Below are positions 1-11,407 of a DNA stretch of 64,000 nt, piece by piece. Position 1 is the first letter of the stretch. The number at the start of each line of letters is the position of its first letter. The stretch lies in assembly GCA_023515745.1 (NCBI GenBank), contig JALECJ010000056.1:682001-746000 (forward strand), read 5' to 3'. Source of the DNA: Amoeboaphelidium protococcarum. Taxonomy: Eukaryota > Aphelidiomycota > Aphelidea. The translations under genes were made by a program, and so were the position numbers. Under the pieces are notes generated by a model. It saw only the letters and a list, made by a program, of their open reading frames with translations, was not told the origin of the DNA and ran no database searches.

Positions 1-1
1 A

Positions 2-214
2 TAATCTCAAGCGATCAAGTATAGAGTTTTGCGTAATGATATTAAAGTGTATGAAGGATCACTGAAATCCCTCAAACACCTCAAGAATGATGTTAAACAA
101 GTAACCAATGGCATGGAATGTGGTGTCTTATTTGAACATCGTTTCGAAGGCCCCCTTGTTGGAGACATTATATAGTGCATTAAAGAGACTTGTGTGCCAA
201 TAAAAATAGATTGA
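2..214 (+). CDS. MTIF2: Mitochondrial translation initiation factor IF-2, C-terminal end (5' partial)
   Basis: Reading from base 2 with TAA/TAG as Gln gives 70 codons closed by TGA. The residues KYRVLRNDIKVYEG, then LKSLKHLKNDVKQV and a GDIIQC ending, are the signature of the last beta-barrel domain of bacterial-type IF-2, the part that binds initiator tRNA. In a fungus-like eukaryote such a protein works on the mitochondrial ribosome. The GTPase domain lies left of the window. The cytosolic relative eIF5B does not end in this KxDV-type segment, so the mitochondrial assignment is favoured. It is followed after about 160 bp by prefoldin subunit 2 on the same strand. Confidence 0.85.
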
Positions 215-376
215 TTTTGTTTATTACATTTCTAAATTACAGACAGTACCTGTTGCAGACTTTGGTGAGTTAAATTTTTAGGAAGCGGAGCAGTTGATCG
301 CTTATGCTTTTATTGCGCTCAGGTGTTTTTTAATCTGTATTTTACCTAAAATCTTTTAAATACTCATCGAGTTTTA

Positions 377-823
377 ATGTCGAGCCAGCAATAGTAGTAA
401 TAGTTGACGGAGAAGGAGCAGGCCTTATTTTAGGAAGTATAGAATAAGGCTGCAGAGTTGAAGAGACTGGCGGCTAAACTCGGGGAACTGGAGACTGAGC
501 TCGATGAACACAAGTAAGAAAGCATTCAATGACTATTCTTTTTTGCTACACATTGATCCGCTATTTAGTTACCACTTACTACCTTAGCGTATGTATGTAG
601 ATTGGTGGTGAATGCACTGAAAGAGTTGGAGGCTGAGCGAAAGTGTTGTCAACTTCTGAATGGCGTGTTGGTGCAGCGACGCGTTGGTCAAGTGTTGCCC
701 GTACTGTCAGAGAACGTTGATAACTTTGATCGAATAATCACTCAAATGACCACTTCATACAAAGATAAAAATGAAGACATGCTCAAGTTTTGCAGAGAGA
801 ATCGTATTTAAATCTAGCAGTGA
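377..823 (+). CDS. PFDN2: Prefoldin subunit 2
   Basis: Two exons, 377..513 and 601..823, joined over an 87-bp GT-AG intron (514..600) give 119 residues, the usual length for this beta-type prefoldin subunit. Prefoldin is the hexameric jellyfish-like chaperone that hands unfolded actin and tubulin to the CCT chaperonin. Visible family features are LETELDEHK at the end of the first helix, then ALKELEAERKC, GGVLVxR-type core (here NGVLVQRRVGQVLP) and a second coiled-coil helix ending CRENRI. The N-terminus carries a run of Gln encoded almost entirely by TAG/TAA codons, direct evidence of the altered code. The start ATG is the first in frame. Confidence 0.93.
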
Positions 824-921
824 TCATGGTCGAGATTTAGCTAATATGAAGCATTGTCAAGTCAACGAATATATAGTTGTTGTTATCATTAACAATGACA
901 TACATATAAATGTCACTTTAA

Positions 922-3516
922 TCAATTGCCTTTCTTCATGGGAGTGTAAAATTATTCTGGTGGACTATTGCTACCTTTGTCCATTTACCCGAAAACACCT
1001 TGTGATTAAGGTCTTTACTTTACAGGAGTCGTCGTGACTGAAGATGCAGCAGATGACAGTGGTATATCACTAAGCGGCCGCGTAAAGCTACTGCTGTGAC
1101 CAAGTGAAGGCCGATTGTTAATAGTACTGCCATTCGATCCGCTTTGACCACTAGTAGCATTCTATTCATCCAGCTTAGATGATATATTGCGCAGAGATTC
1201 AGCCAGAAGCAACCTACCATTCTCCACCATGGGCCCTATGGACTGGAAGCCAATTGACATTAGAGGTCTTGCTGATCTCATAGCAGCCTTTGTCACTGGC
1301 ATAAGGAGACCACTCTAATACAGCACAACGATGCTACTAAATACCAGAACCAATAACACCACAAGCAGCGGGCTAGACAATATAAACTGCAACGTGGCAT
1401 ATAGTTCATTGAAGCCAAGGACGAGTAGCAGCAGCCAAACACCTTTCGGAATCTCGCTGAACGATGTCAAAGCACCGCGTTTAATCTCCAGATATATCAT
1501 CTGCGCATCTTTAACGAATCTCTCTTTAATATCACGCTACCTGCTAGTGGATAGCATAGTCATGCACTACACATCCTCATCAAAATCTGGGTCATTCAAA
1601 ATGTACTCAGCCGAACCATACTGTTCCGGCAAAGGCATCTTGGCCAGGCGCGTAATCATAAGCTCTGTCTTATCTCGAGCTGCCAGAAAGTATGGCTCAA
1701 TATTCTCATTCTGCTGCCATACACGTGGAAGACCATTCTCATCATAACGAAAGTGCTGCTCAAACTTTGATTTCAATCTTGATAGAAGCATCTAATCAGA
1801 CAATTCCTCCTTCAACTTGGCCCTGTAATTATCCCAACAATCCTATCTAATCCAATCAATGTACTCTACAATCTCCTCTTCACTAGCCTAGAATGGTTGC
1901 ACTTTTGAGGTGAATTGTCTGCAAGCCTTTTCAACCTGTGACTCTAGAAGAAAATTCATAGATGGCCAAAAGTCAGTCTCTGAATCAGCAAATTAATCAA
2001 CCAGGCCATCTGTAATCTGATTACCAACCTGCTTGATAAGTCTCTTGCCCCACTTTTCCATTTCCTCGTGACGAATCTTGCTAGATTGCTCCACAATTTC
2101 ATCATTAAACTACTTCTCATCCTCCGCAACGGTCCAATCAGTACCACTAAGCACAGCCTCACTGGCCTTTTCACTAAACTTGGCCTTGATCTTGTCTTGT
2201 GCCTGCATCAATCCCTGCGCAAAGTGCTCAGAGTCTCCCTTCAAAATCTTGCCTACATCACTCTTGAACTCTGCAATACAAACTTTATGCAAATTCTTAA
2301 TCTAAGCAATAAACAGCAGATTCAAAGCACCATTCAACTTGACGGCAAGTTCCTACTTCTTTTTCTGATAAACCTCAATATGATAACGACTGGCACTCTT
2401 ATCAAACTGCTGTATGGTGCTATCTCTTACATCTGACAACTCACTAAATTTATCCAAAACTTTGCCACTATTGACATCCAACTACTTTTACTTGATCTAC
2501 TGAAGAAAACGTTCGTATTCAACATTCATAATCTCGTCGCATCTGTACTGAGCCAAAAGCTGCTGCTGAGTAGGCAGATCCAAGTCCTTACTTCCCACAA
2601 TCTATTCCCAGACACTATTCATGTAATGACTATATCCATCAATAGGGATTCCTCTAGCATACTCCGGCTTAAACACAGGACTCTCTTTCAACTGCACCTA
2701 TTACTACTTCGATGAGCTAAAGAATCGAGACTATAATTGGTTAACACCAACATCGAAAGCTTCCGGCTACAATACTTTATGAGGTAGAGCGACAAAATCA
2801 AAATCAAAGTAATCACTCAGCTGAGTCTTGTTTGTGGTTTAAGAGTATTTCTAAGTGGCATTCAGCTCTGACCATATCTTATCCAGTGACTCCATCATGA
2901 CCTACTTCAAATCCTCAAGTGGAGTAGTGCCAAGAAAATCTCTAATCACAAATAGAAGGCACGTCTTTGGAGAATCTGAGCGTTGCAACAGCTGCAAGTT
3001 CACCTCAAATACAGTCTTCAGTAGTCCAATATTGGCGCCATTGTACAGACCGACCATATTCTCCCACAGATTGACAATAATCACCTCAGCGACAGCAAGA
3101 CTGAACAGAGCAGAGCGTCTCTCAAACTCTTAATCTTCACCGCGTTCTCTACCATCAGTACCTTCAACATCTAGCACTAGGATATTCCTTTGTTCAGAAG
3201 ACGACAGAGCATCAATTTAACCATCTTAAGAGGCACCAACATCAGATCCAGAAGCTTTACTCAACCAAATACCCCTAGTAGTCTACTGCCTTCTCTTCTC
3301 ACTCATCACATCAAAGTGGGTACCAAATAACTTATTCAAAAGTGTACTCTTACCCGTGGACTATGAGCCGAATACTGCCACAACGTTGTAATTCAAACCA
3401 ATGTCATCACCCAATTGCCACTAGTTCATAATCACACCACCCACATTCTAGTTGAACTCTTTATTCTCATTCACAATTTACACCTTGTCTTATACTTGAA
3501 TTGTCTACTCAGTCAT
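922..3516 (-). CDS. SEY1: Dynamin-like GTPase SEY1/RHD3 (atlastin-type ER fusion protein)
   Basis: One uninterrupted frame of 864 codons with TAR read as Gln. SEY1 fuses ER tubules homotypically and shapes the tubular ER network. Seen in order: the P-loop GSQSTGKST near residue 55, the G3 motif [13 protein letters not shown], the following [17 protein letters not shown] block diagnostic of the Sey1/RHD3 GTPase domain, the G4 RDF motif, a long helical bundle, and two adjacent membrane spans ([12 protein letters not shown] then [12 protein letters not shown]) before a Ser-rich cytosolic tail. Length fits fungal SEY1. The tail beyond the membrane region is poorly conserved, so the exact 3' end could be changed by an unseen intron near 1020. 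A canonical dynamin is excluded by the C-terminal hairpin. Confidence 0.93.
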
Positions 3517-3780
3517 AATAACTTTGTACTCAAAGAAGGCCTCTTTTGATAATACCTATCTATACCTATCACTACTGGATAATTATGGTCAGTCAATGTG
3601 CCGTTAGGAAAAGGAAGAGCGCGAGGAGACGAAACAAAATAAATCGAGTCCAGAGAGGAGAGATTAGAACAACAACCATTTAAAGACGTACGAAGCTGCC
3701 GCAAGTAAGCAGGTGTCTTTCGCTTTGTTGAAACTCTCCTCCCCATACCAATAAAAATATGAAAAAAAGAATAAACATAA

Positions 3781-4223
3781 ATGTTCAATTTCAATTAATA
3801 TGGCTAAAACTATGGCCATGTTTGTCGTAGATAGTATCGCTCAAAACAAACTCTCAAGGTTCATTTAATACCTGCGAAATACGCTAGAAAACTAGAGTTT
3901 CGACGTTTAAATCAAGTGGCGGCGCAGTTGAAGATTTGGACACGCAATATATTGATAATGGCAATGAATATGGATTTGATCTGGGTATTGATTACACTGA
4001 ACGTTTAAGTAATTTTAAGTTGGATGACGATAATGATAAAGTTGTCATAAAATTTACTGACTTCAGCTAATTATGGTCAAAGATTAATAGTCTGATATTC
4101 TCAATGATAGCGATCTTTTTAATAATAATTATGGTCAATATGATTTTTGAAACTGACGAAGAACTATGGGCATTGAGTGACATAGTGATTGTTACAAGTG
4201 GAAGCGTTCTTTGTGTTCAATGA
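3781..4223 (+). CDS. Hypothetical single-pass membrane protein
   Basis: Proposed model: exon 3781..3819, a 68-bp GT-AG intron, exon 3888..4223 (125 residues). The mature frame is acidic (EDLDTQYIDN, KLDDDNDKVV), then has one strongly hydrophobic stretch (SLIFSMIAIFLIIIMVNMIF) and a short tail. The N-terminal YGQNYG is reminiscent of Yip-type proteins but there are too few spans to claim that family. I do not recognise it. A further exon after 4280 is possible because a donor-like GT precedes the stop and an AG follows near 4290. It lies divergent to SEY1 with about 260 bp between the starts, so the two may share a promoter. Confidence 0.4.
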
Positions 4224-4702
4224 AGACTGGATTATTATATTGTTTACTGATGTGCATCAACGATATTGTATGTATGCTATTTATTCATAGTTTGGAAATG
4301 AAATTTAAGCTTGAAGATAACAATTTGTTAGTATTTGATAAATCGTCGCGATATTTTAACTGAGTACTTCTGCGCCGTGTGTTCATTAGAGGATGTTTAC
4401 GGTTACTGTGCACTGATATGGCCGAATCGTCCCGTTTTGTTTTCAGCGTGGCGAGTCATTGTACTCCACTCGCAAAGGTAGTAGAATACGGCGCGTTAAA
4501 TCATCCTGGTAAGAATTTATTTATGAATTTGTATTTAGAAATTAGACTTTATTTGACTGGTTAAATGGAAATATTCACTAAATGCTGAAGCAAGTTATTA
4601 CAAGATTTTAATTGAATGAGGCTTCAAGTACTTTCTCAATAATCTGAGTTCGTGGATACTCTGTAACGTATCCCTAATCGTCATACTCTACGCGATACGA
4701 AG

Positions 4703-4942
4703 ATGGATCTTCTTGCTAAGCTGAAAATCAAAGATGTCGATTTTGAGGCACTAGTAGACAAAACGTCCTTTATGCCTTGTAGGGAACACGACCAACAATC
4801 TGCGTTGATTACTTTTCAAGAGGAGCAGCATCAAGCAAACTCAAGGTTCTGGGACCAATATGAGGTTTAAAGTTTATTGCTTCTCCAGATTACTCTATAT
4901 TCTTTACTTGATTAGTTTGCCTATCGCTACAAGATTGTCTGA
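4703..4942 (+). CDS. Hypothetical ORF, possible first exon(s) of an unrecognised gene
   Basis: TGA-free frame starting ATG with protein-like composition (KIKDVDFEALVDK, then CREHDQQSAL). A potential 51-bp intron (4865..4915, GT..AG, length divisible by three) would join DQYE to FAYRYK. No domain is recognised. Because TGA is the only stop, TGA-free stretches of this size are common by chance, so support is weak. The surrounding 4224-5820 region otherwise holds no recognisable gene. Confidence 0.25.
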
Positions 4943-5199
4943 CTATCTATTAAAGTAGACATGTACTTGCAATGTCTGAAATAATAAATGACTCAAGTCT
5001 CGTGAAAGTGGTCTCTCTAAAACGCTTCTCGCCCTTTTTGGTATTTAGTAGCAGGAAGTACTGAGTACCAATTTTTGTGATGGTATGTTAAGAACTGGAA
5101 ACAGTATCGAGTCTGTAAAAAGGTGGTTAGAAGATTTCGTATAATAGTGAGATCAAAATACAATATCCAACTGATAGTCTGTCTACCCGGTGATTGGTT

Positions 5200-5676
5200 A
5201 TGATTTTTGCTGGATTGCCTTGGTGGAGTTTAATCTTTATTCTATTAAACGCAATTTCTGATAAAACGTTCCTCTATGTTACTGGCATTGTAATCGGTCC
5301 CTATGACATGTGTATTACTTGCCACGAAGTGTCGACAAGCTAGAGGTTGGAACAGAGAAACGCGTTAGCAACTGCATAAGTCTACTGGGACAACGCGTGC
5401 AAGAGAAGTGTAGAAGTAGATTAAAAGTTAAGTTGCTTGCAACTGAAAAATCCTTTTTTTAAAGGTGGGCAATTTGCCAAATTTGGTCGGAAAGCTTAGT
5501 ACCTGAAGCTCACTACTGTTACAACAATCACTGGACATCGTAAAGGAGTTCGTGACTATGGATTGAATTGTCAATATCAGCACTCCAAGTTTATACCAAG
5601 ACATTAAACAGCTTCTCACTCTTATGCTGTTAAATAGTAGCTGGACTACGACTCTTATGATCAATTTTGTTGCTGA
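5200..5676 (+). CDS. Hypothetical ORF, 158 codons
   Basis: Frame opening at ATG with a hydrophobic start (SLIFILLNA, then TFLYVTGIVIG), a charged middle (SQRLEQRNALATAQVYWDNA) and TGA stop. The reverse strand is also open over much of the same interval, so the coding strand is not certain. No family recognised. It may be an exon of the same gene as the ORF at 4703. Confidence 0.25.
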
Positions 5677-5824
5677 ATGTTGTTGAGAAAGAGAAAAGGA
5701 AGAGTCCCAATAGAAGAAGCCTCGCCAAAAATCCGCCGCATACTATTCCCATCCTTAATGTTACGTCTTACACTGCATCTTCCAACCATGAATAGGCTGC
5801 TGATGAATTCTTATTAAATGATAC

Positions 5825-5880
5825 TGTTGGATTTTAATTAAAAAGGTAACGGTGTTAACCTATTTAATTGAAATCCAACA
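5825..5880. repeat. 56-bp imperfect palindrome (foldback sequence)
   Basis: Left arm begins TGTTGGATTT and right arm ends AAATCCAACA. The interior also pairs (AATTAA..AGG/TAAC against GTTAACCT..TTAATT), leaving only about 3 unpaired bases at the centre (GGT). Arms of roughly 25-26 bp match with about 3 differences. It sits directly upstream of the gag-like remnant. Confidence 0.8.
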
Positions 5881-5897
5881 TTTGTCCCCTTGTAAAA

Positions 5898-6390
5898 ATG
5901 AACTATACTTCTAGCAAGGACATGATAATCTTTGATGGTGCCAATTACCATGAATGGCTACATTGTTTGAAGCTTAACCTACGGGTTCAAGGGCTAGATT
6001 TTGTGTTCACGCGCGCTGCAGGCAAGGTCTTGGAGCTGTATCCGACGCAAAATGCTTTACTGACTGCACAGCTGGAATGCTTCGACAGTACCACGCAGAA
6101 GCGCAAGTCATACGCTCCGGCAAAAGAATATTTCTTGCAGGTGGAAAGCATCATTCAGAAGAATGATCAAGCAAGTTGGAATCATCTAATAATCGCTAGG
6201 CCCTTACTATGAAAGTGTCAGAGCAGTTGACACTGCAACGAAAGTGCTGGACGCAATCAAAATGCAGTTTGCTCCACCGTCTCTGGCCACTCAAGTAAGA
6301 CTGGATGAATTGCTGGATTAGCTTAGCTATGATTCCAAAGCTGACCCGCTACATCTATTTAATTAAAAGATCTGTGTCACTTACTTATGA
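5898..6390 (+). mobile_element. Broken Ty1/copia-type Gag remnant
   Basis: The first frame contains IIFDGANYHEWLHCLKLNL near its start, the typical opening of copia-family Gag N-terminal regions (x-F-x-G-x-N-Y-x-x-W-x-x-x-h-x-x-x-L). It runs to a TGA at about 6210. The next frame (+1) then carries TATKVLDAIKMQF and LATQVRLDELLDQLSY, matching the UBN2-type Gag middle part (W..L...y....L...L..L). So the element has a frameshift or lost base near 6205 and ends without protease, integrase or reverse transcriptase downstream, where the kinase gene follows. No flanking LTR pair was seen. The gene is an old fragment, not an active element. Confidence 0.65.
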
Positions 6391-6599
6391 AGTTAGCAAT
6401 ACATAAGCACAGAATTAAATTGAATTTGCAACTATATGAATCAACAATACGAGTTCACTATGCGCTTGTAGATCGTGTTCACTTTCAGTGTTTCCTTTCT
6501 GTCGTGCGACCAAGTTTCGTTACTCTCCGTTTGACTTTCTCCAAATTTTAAATTTCATCGTTTTCGCATAAATTCACGTTTAAAGGTCAATATTGTTAC

Positions 6600-7770
6600 A
6601 TGAACGACTTAAATAAGATGAATCGCGTTGGAGATTATGAGATTTTATAAAAGATTGGCGAGGGAACTTTTGGGTAAGTGGATATGGGATGTAATGCTAA
6701 ATGCTAGGTGATATTTGATAGTGTGTAGACAAGTGTTCAAGGCCAAGAAGGGAGATTAAATCTTTGCTATTAAAAAGTTGATCTTGCCATATGAGTAGTA
6801 GTAGTAAGATGCGCAATTGAGATAAAAGTTGGAGCAGGAGGGAATCCCGCTGATCACGTACAGAGAGACTAAATTGCTAAAGTTGCTCAATCATCTTAAT
6901 CTCATATCACTTTTGGATACAGTTTTCATACGAGAGAAGTAACAACAGGCTAAAGAAGCAGATGCAGATGAACAAGGCGATTAGAAAAAGAGCAGCGGTA
7001 AAAAGTGGGAACGCGCCACCATGTTCTACGTCTTCCCGTGTATGGACCACGACTTGGCTGGGTTGATTGAGAACAAGTAGGTCCACTTGACTGAAGCTGT
7101 GATCAAGTGTTATCTGGTACAAATACTTCGCGGTGTTAGATTTCTGCATTTCAATAGTATCATCCATAGAGATTTGAAGCCGGCGAATCTGCTGCTGAAT
7201 AATGAAGGAATTTTGAAGATTTCCGATTTTGGTCTTGCGCGTCCTCTGGATCGTGAACGTAGCGGTAAATACACACCGAATGTGGTCACTAGATGGTATC
7301 GGGCACCGGAGCTGTGTATGGGCAGCACTGATTACAACACTAAAATTGACGTGTGGTCGGTGGGATGCATCTTTGGTGAAATGATTCTGAGGCGACCTAT
7401 TCTTATGGGCACCACAGATGTGGACTAGATATGGAAGATACTGTAGTTGTGCGGTACACCTCAAGATTATGGATTGGACGCGTATCATGGCTGGCGAGAG
7501 TTGCCTGTTGTCAAAGAGTTCAATGTGCCAAATTATCCATCGACATTACACAATACATTTGGTCATTGTAGTAGATCTTGTATATAGCTAATGTCAGAAT
7601 TCCTCAAGTTGAACCCGATCGCCAGGATATCAGCAGACTTGGCTCTAGATCATGATTATCTATGGCAAGATCCTCTGCCAGCTGAACCATCACTACTTCC
7701 CAAGTACGATTCCAGTCTAGAATACAATACATAGAAAGCACAAGAGAGAAGAAACTATCAGAATGCATGA
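6600..7770 (+). CDS. Cyclin-dependent kinase, CDK9/BUR1-like
   Basis: Exons 6600..6673 and 6729..7770 around a 55-bp intron that splits the glycine loop IGEGTFG|QVF. Product 371 residues. Kinase landmarks: glycine loop, FAIKKL with catalytic Lys, a YRETKLLK helix in the PSTAIRE position, a hinge segment MFYVFPCMDHDLAGL that is typical of the transcriptional kinases CDK9/Bur1, HRDLKPANLL catalytic loop, DFGLARP, and TRWYRAPEL. BUR1/CDK9 with its cyclin phosphorylates RNA polymerase II and Spt5. The insertion after the hinge strand is Gln/Lys-rich and Gln codons are mostly TAG/TAA. The CDK9/BUR1 assignment within the CDK family rests on the hinge; CDK10/12 relatives cannot be ruled out. Confidence 0.85.
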
Positions 7771-7864
7771 TATGTGGCGTAAAGTGTATCAATCTAATAT
7801 CTATTTTATAATCTGTTCGTACTATCATACATACAACAACTCAAATTTTTGATTTTCATATATA

Positions 7865-9223
7865 TCAAGCAAGAGCAGCTTTACGCTTGATAAGAGTTTC
7901 AATCTCGGATGCCAACTGTCTATCGCGTCTAGATACTAGAGCAGTAGCTTTACCTTCCTACCTGATCGATGGTGTTAATCGAGCCGTTCTGCCAACTCTG
8001 TGTAAATAGTCTGCAGCGCTTTATGGAAAATCATACATAATAACGTGCCTAGCTGCCAGCGTGTTAATACCTCTTGATGCAATGTCAGTGCATATCAAAG
8101 TATTCAACGATCCCTGTTCAAAATGCTTAATCGCCATAAATCTATCATCTCTTTCAACTTTGGAATGGATCGACTGCATTTTATCCGCACCGCCATTCAA
8201 ATCGGTAAATACATCATGACTACTGAGCCAAGACTACAATGATCGGCAACTGGCCAAGGTGTTGCAGAAGATCAGGGTCGGGCAATCTTTGGGTGGGAGT
8301 TCTGTGAGCACACGCAGTAAAGTCTACTATTTATTATCGCCGTGACCATCCAGGTGAATAAATCTTTATCGCAGCGCTGGCACAGTCTTGTGAAGTCTTG
8401 GAGATGCAATTTTCAATATATCATCTCCAAATTCATCATCCAACTACTTATCTAACGCTTTAGGAATTGTGGCACTTGAAAATATAAACTGACACTTCTT
8501 GCGCGTATCATTCGCTTTAATCGAGTCAATGAGAGATTTGATATCAACAGCGAAATCTTTATCCATCATTGTGTCAGCTTCATCTACTACTAGACACTAA
8601 AGATCATTCAGTTAGATCATCTTATCTTGCAAATAGTATTTCAATTTAATCGGCGTAGTAACCACAATATCAAAACACCCATCAAAGTCGCGTTTATTCT
8701 ATGGCTTACGATCTAGAATAGACTCTACGCGTATTTTAGCATGATGACCAATCTACTTGACAGTCTATGTTGCCTAATGAACTAGCTCTTTACTGGGCAC
8801 GACTATTAACACTCTCGGTCGCTGTATCAGTCGCAGAAAACCATCAACTTCCTCCTACTGCTTCAACTGATTGATGAGAGGAAGCAGATACGTCAGCGTC
8901 TTTCCACTGCTAGTTTCTGCAGCCAATAGAACATTTCGCCTCTTCAATATCTCCGGGATAGCTAAAATCTAAATGGCAGTAGGCTTCTTCAGGCCCATAG
9001 AATCTACAGCGGACATAATATCTGATCTGAGACCGAAATCATTAAACGAGCCCGCCTTCACTTGATTCTTTACCGTCTTGTAATCATTCCTAATCACATT
9101 ATCGCTCCTATCCACAGTCAGTTTCTGCAAAGTAAATCTAGAAGACTTGCTAGCGAGATTATTAACGCGTTAATGCACCTAGCGCACCTGATTATATGCA
9201 CATTAATGATACTGTTTGAGCAT
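7865..9223 (-). CDS. DEAD-box RNA helicase, probably mitochondrial (MRH4/DDX28-like)
   Basis: Single exon, 452 residues. Motifs in order: Q-motif region [17 protein letters not shown], Walker [15 protein letters not shown] (Ia), TTPIKL (Ib), VVDEADTM (DEAD), SSAT (III), LIFCNT (IV), TDIASRG (V) and HRVGRTAR (VI). The first 35 residues (MLKQYHQCAYNQVRQVHQR) have several basic and no acidic residues and look like a mitochondrial presequence. The unusual serine-containing Walker A and overall shortness fit the mitochondrial ribosome-assembly helicases MRH4/DDX28. Cytosolic DEAD-box proteins are the alternative. It ends about 95 bp from the convergent kinase. Confidence 0.85.
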
Positions 9224-9485
9224 TTTGCGTTGTTTTCCTCGTTTTCTTTACTTGCAACGTTGAAGCGGGCGACTAAACTGTAATGACACGCCCCGTCTTG
9301 AATTCAATTCCACGCGATGTCGCTCTGATCAAGAAGGTTGCGCATTAATTTCAACCTTGATCAACCTTAACGCGAACGATTTTCTTCTGAGAATTTACGC
9401 TAATTTGGCCCCGATTTAGATTAATTTTACTAGTGCATCTGTATTAGCAATCACTTAAATATATAAACAGCTATTAAAATCTAAA

Positions 9486-9860
9486 ATGAGTGAAAAATTA
9501 AAGGCTTATGAATTGCGCTCCAAGACCAAGGAGGAACTTATGAAATAGTTGGAGGACCTAAAGAGAGAAATCAACACTCTACGCGTCCAGAAAGCTTCCT
9601 CAAATAACAATTAGAAGTCTACCGCTATCTCTGTTGTGCGCAAGAACATTGCTCGTGTTCTCACCGTCATCACTCAGAAGTAGAGAGAGGCTCTGAAGGA
9701 GGAGTACAAGGGTAAGAAGTATCTCCCTCTGGACATGAGATTCAAGAAGACTAGAGCCTTGAGAAGAGCTCTGACCAAGGAGCAGCTGAACAAGAAGACT
9801 GAGAAGGAGATGAAGAAGTTGCGTCAATACCCAGTCAGAAAGTATGCTGTGTTGGCATGA
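9486..9860 (+). CDS. RPL35: 60S ribosomal protein L35 (uL29)
   Basis: 124 residues, intronless. [34 protein letters not shown] and [17 protein letters not shown] are the family hallmarks, in the right order and at normal length (123-125). L35 sits at the peptide exit tunnel and contacts SRP and nascent chains. Five glutamines at positions conserved as Gln or equivalent use TAG, a clean demonstration of the code change. The start codon gives the canonical N-terminus. It starts about 260 bp from the divergent mitochondrial helicase. Confidence 0.97.
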
Positions 9861-9937
9861 GCATGTGATTGCTATTGACAAATATATACATAGTATCTCT
9901 CATAGTATCGAATTTATCGTTATGGTATTTATCACAC

Positions 9938-11358
9938 TCATTAGCTTATCATTTGAATGATGTGCGCTGTCTTTGAGTTTTGACTGAACTTTTGCTGGAG
10001 CATGTCTTTCAACATGATTACTCTTGAAGTGCTCAACATTTTCTCCTTGTTACCATTGTTATTGTTATTACCGTAACTGTTATTGCGCATTAATAGTAAA
10101 ATTTAATGCAGCAGAGTTGTCAACTTTTCATCTCCACCTTTGATTAACGCGTCGCTCACATTCCTACATCAGTTATAAATGCTTGAATTTAACTGGTCGC
10201 GAATCGTGTCTTTTTATAAACTTACTGTAGTACATCATTATAATAATCTTTGTTTAACTCTTTGATCAGTTTGGTGAGTACCTCTATCAAGTATTTATCT
10301 ACATTGACGCGTATTAAATGCATACAAATAGTCATTCTCTTGAATACTACTTACTCGACTTTAACTCTCCATCTTGCAGGCATTACCTACTCAATACTCT
10401 AATGAAAACAGCCGGTTCTTGCTGCATTACAAAGCGCAAACAGTCAAGCATAACTCTATCACAACTCTTATGTAGACTCTTGAAGTATGGAATTAGAATT
10501 GTGGATAGAATGTCCACCAGGCCAGTGAATGAGCTGTACTTGGTATCTTGAAACGCCGCTCTTACGACATGATTGATTGAATTAGAATCCACACTAGATG
10601 GTTCATTATGCAATTAAACTTGAAGTATATGCACTATTGTTACTAGTTCTCTGTAAACTTGTTCATGCTATGGCTCTATGACGCGTTAAAGTTTGTCAAC
10701 CAGCTACTCTTAACTAGAATTTAAATCGGAATTACAACCATAGAAACCTTGTGAAGTTCTCATGTATACAGTATTTTCAAGTTTTAAATCAACTACATTG
10801 TCAGAATCTTGAATAGCATGCCTATAATTGACATTATTAGACTTTGAAAGCTACAAACCATTGATCCCACCAGGCTCCTATTACTACGACTAATCGCCAG
10901 ATATTGCGGCAAGCTGTTACAACAGCATCTAATTCTTCACGAACGGAGACACCTTCTCAGCTAAATTGCATAAATCTTTTTGGAATGTGCCATTAAATTA
11001 AAGATTAACTTGGTACAGATTATTTAAAATTTTACATTGAAGGAATAAGCTCAATGCATTAAAATTGTAGAATCTACAGCATACACTAATTGACTTAGAA
11101 ATCCATCTCCAAATGCAAGTACATTACTTACTTGTTGGATGAGTGAGGCAATTGTAGTTCTAACAAAAGCCTTTGCGTAGTTTTTAATCTGAGATTTATA
11201 GGTGTATGCTCACTTTATAACAATTCCAAATCTTGTTCTACTCGTACCTTTTCCATATTGACTTCAGTGTGTTCTACTTGAGCATCTCTGAAACGCGATT
11301 GGACGGCCACTCGCTCAGAGAAGCTTCTTTGTTCAGTAACGCAAACATAGCAAAGCAT
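9938..11358 (-). CDS. Uncharacterised helical protein, four exons
   Basis: Exons on the minus strand: 11132..11358, 10355..11073, 10226..10298 and 9938..10163. All three introns (58, 56 and 62 bp) have GTAAGT-type donors and keep frame, giving 414 residues. The product is alpha-helical in appearance, with amphipathic segments (NALSLFLQCKILNNLYQV, ELVTIVHILQVQL, GLVDILSTILIPYFKSL, EVLTKLIKEL) separated by a Gln/Asn-rich linker. It resembles armadillo/HEAT-like proteins but I cannot name a family. An alternative start lies at 11256. Transcription is divergent from the leucine-rich-repeat gene with only 49 bp between the starts. Confidence 0.65.
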
Positions 11359-11407
11359 TACCACTCTTCTATTTTAATCGAATAACGCGTTATTTGCTGA
11401 CTGAAGT
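11359..11407. promoter_or_regulatory. 49-bp shared bidirectional promoter with ACGCGT palindrome
   Basis: The gap between two divergent start codons contains the perfect 14-bp palindrome AATAACGCGTTATT at 11383..11396. Its core ACGCGT equals the fungal MluI cell-cycle box bound by Mbp1/Swi6-type factors. Regulation is inferred from position and motif only. If the minus-strand gene starts at the alternative 11256, the gap is about 150 bp. Confidence 0.4.

Noticed and set aside
3513-3794. Minus-strand frame upstream of SEY1 with a hydrophobic start
   Set aside because: It overlaps the SEY1 start only at its end and has basic, untidy composition; the interval behaves as a divergent promoter.
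5825-5880. Solo LTR of a copia element
   Set aside because: The TG..CA ends fit, but the 56 bp fold on themselves along their whole length, so it is a palindrome and far too short for an LTR.
6907-7488. Minus-strand open frame of 193 codons
   Set aside because: It is antisense to the kinase domain, whose plus-strand reading matches a conserved family residue by residue.
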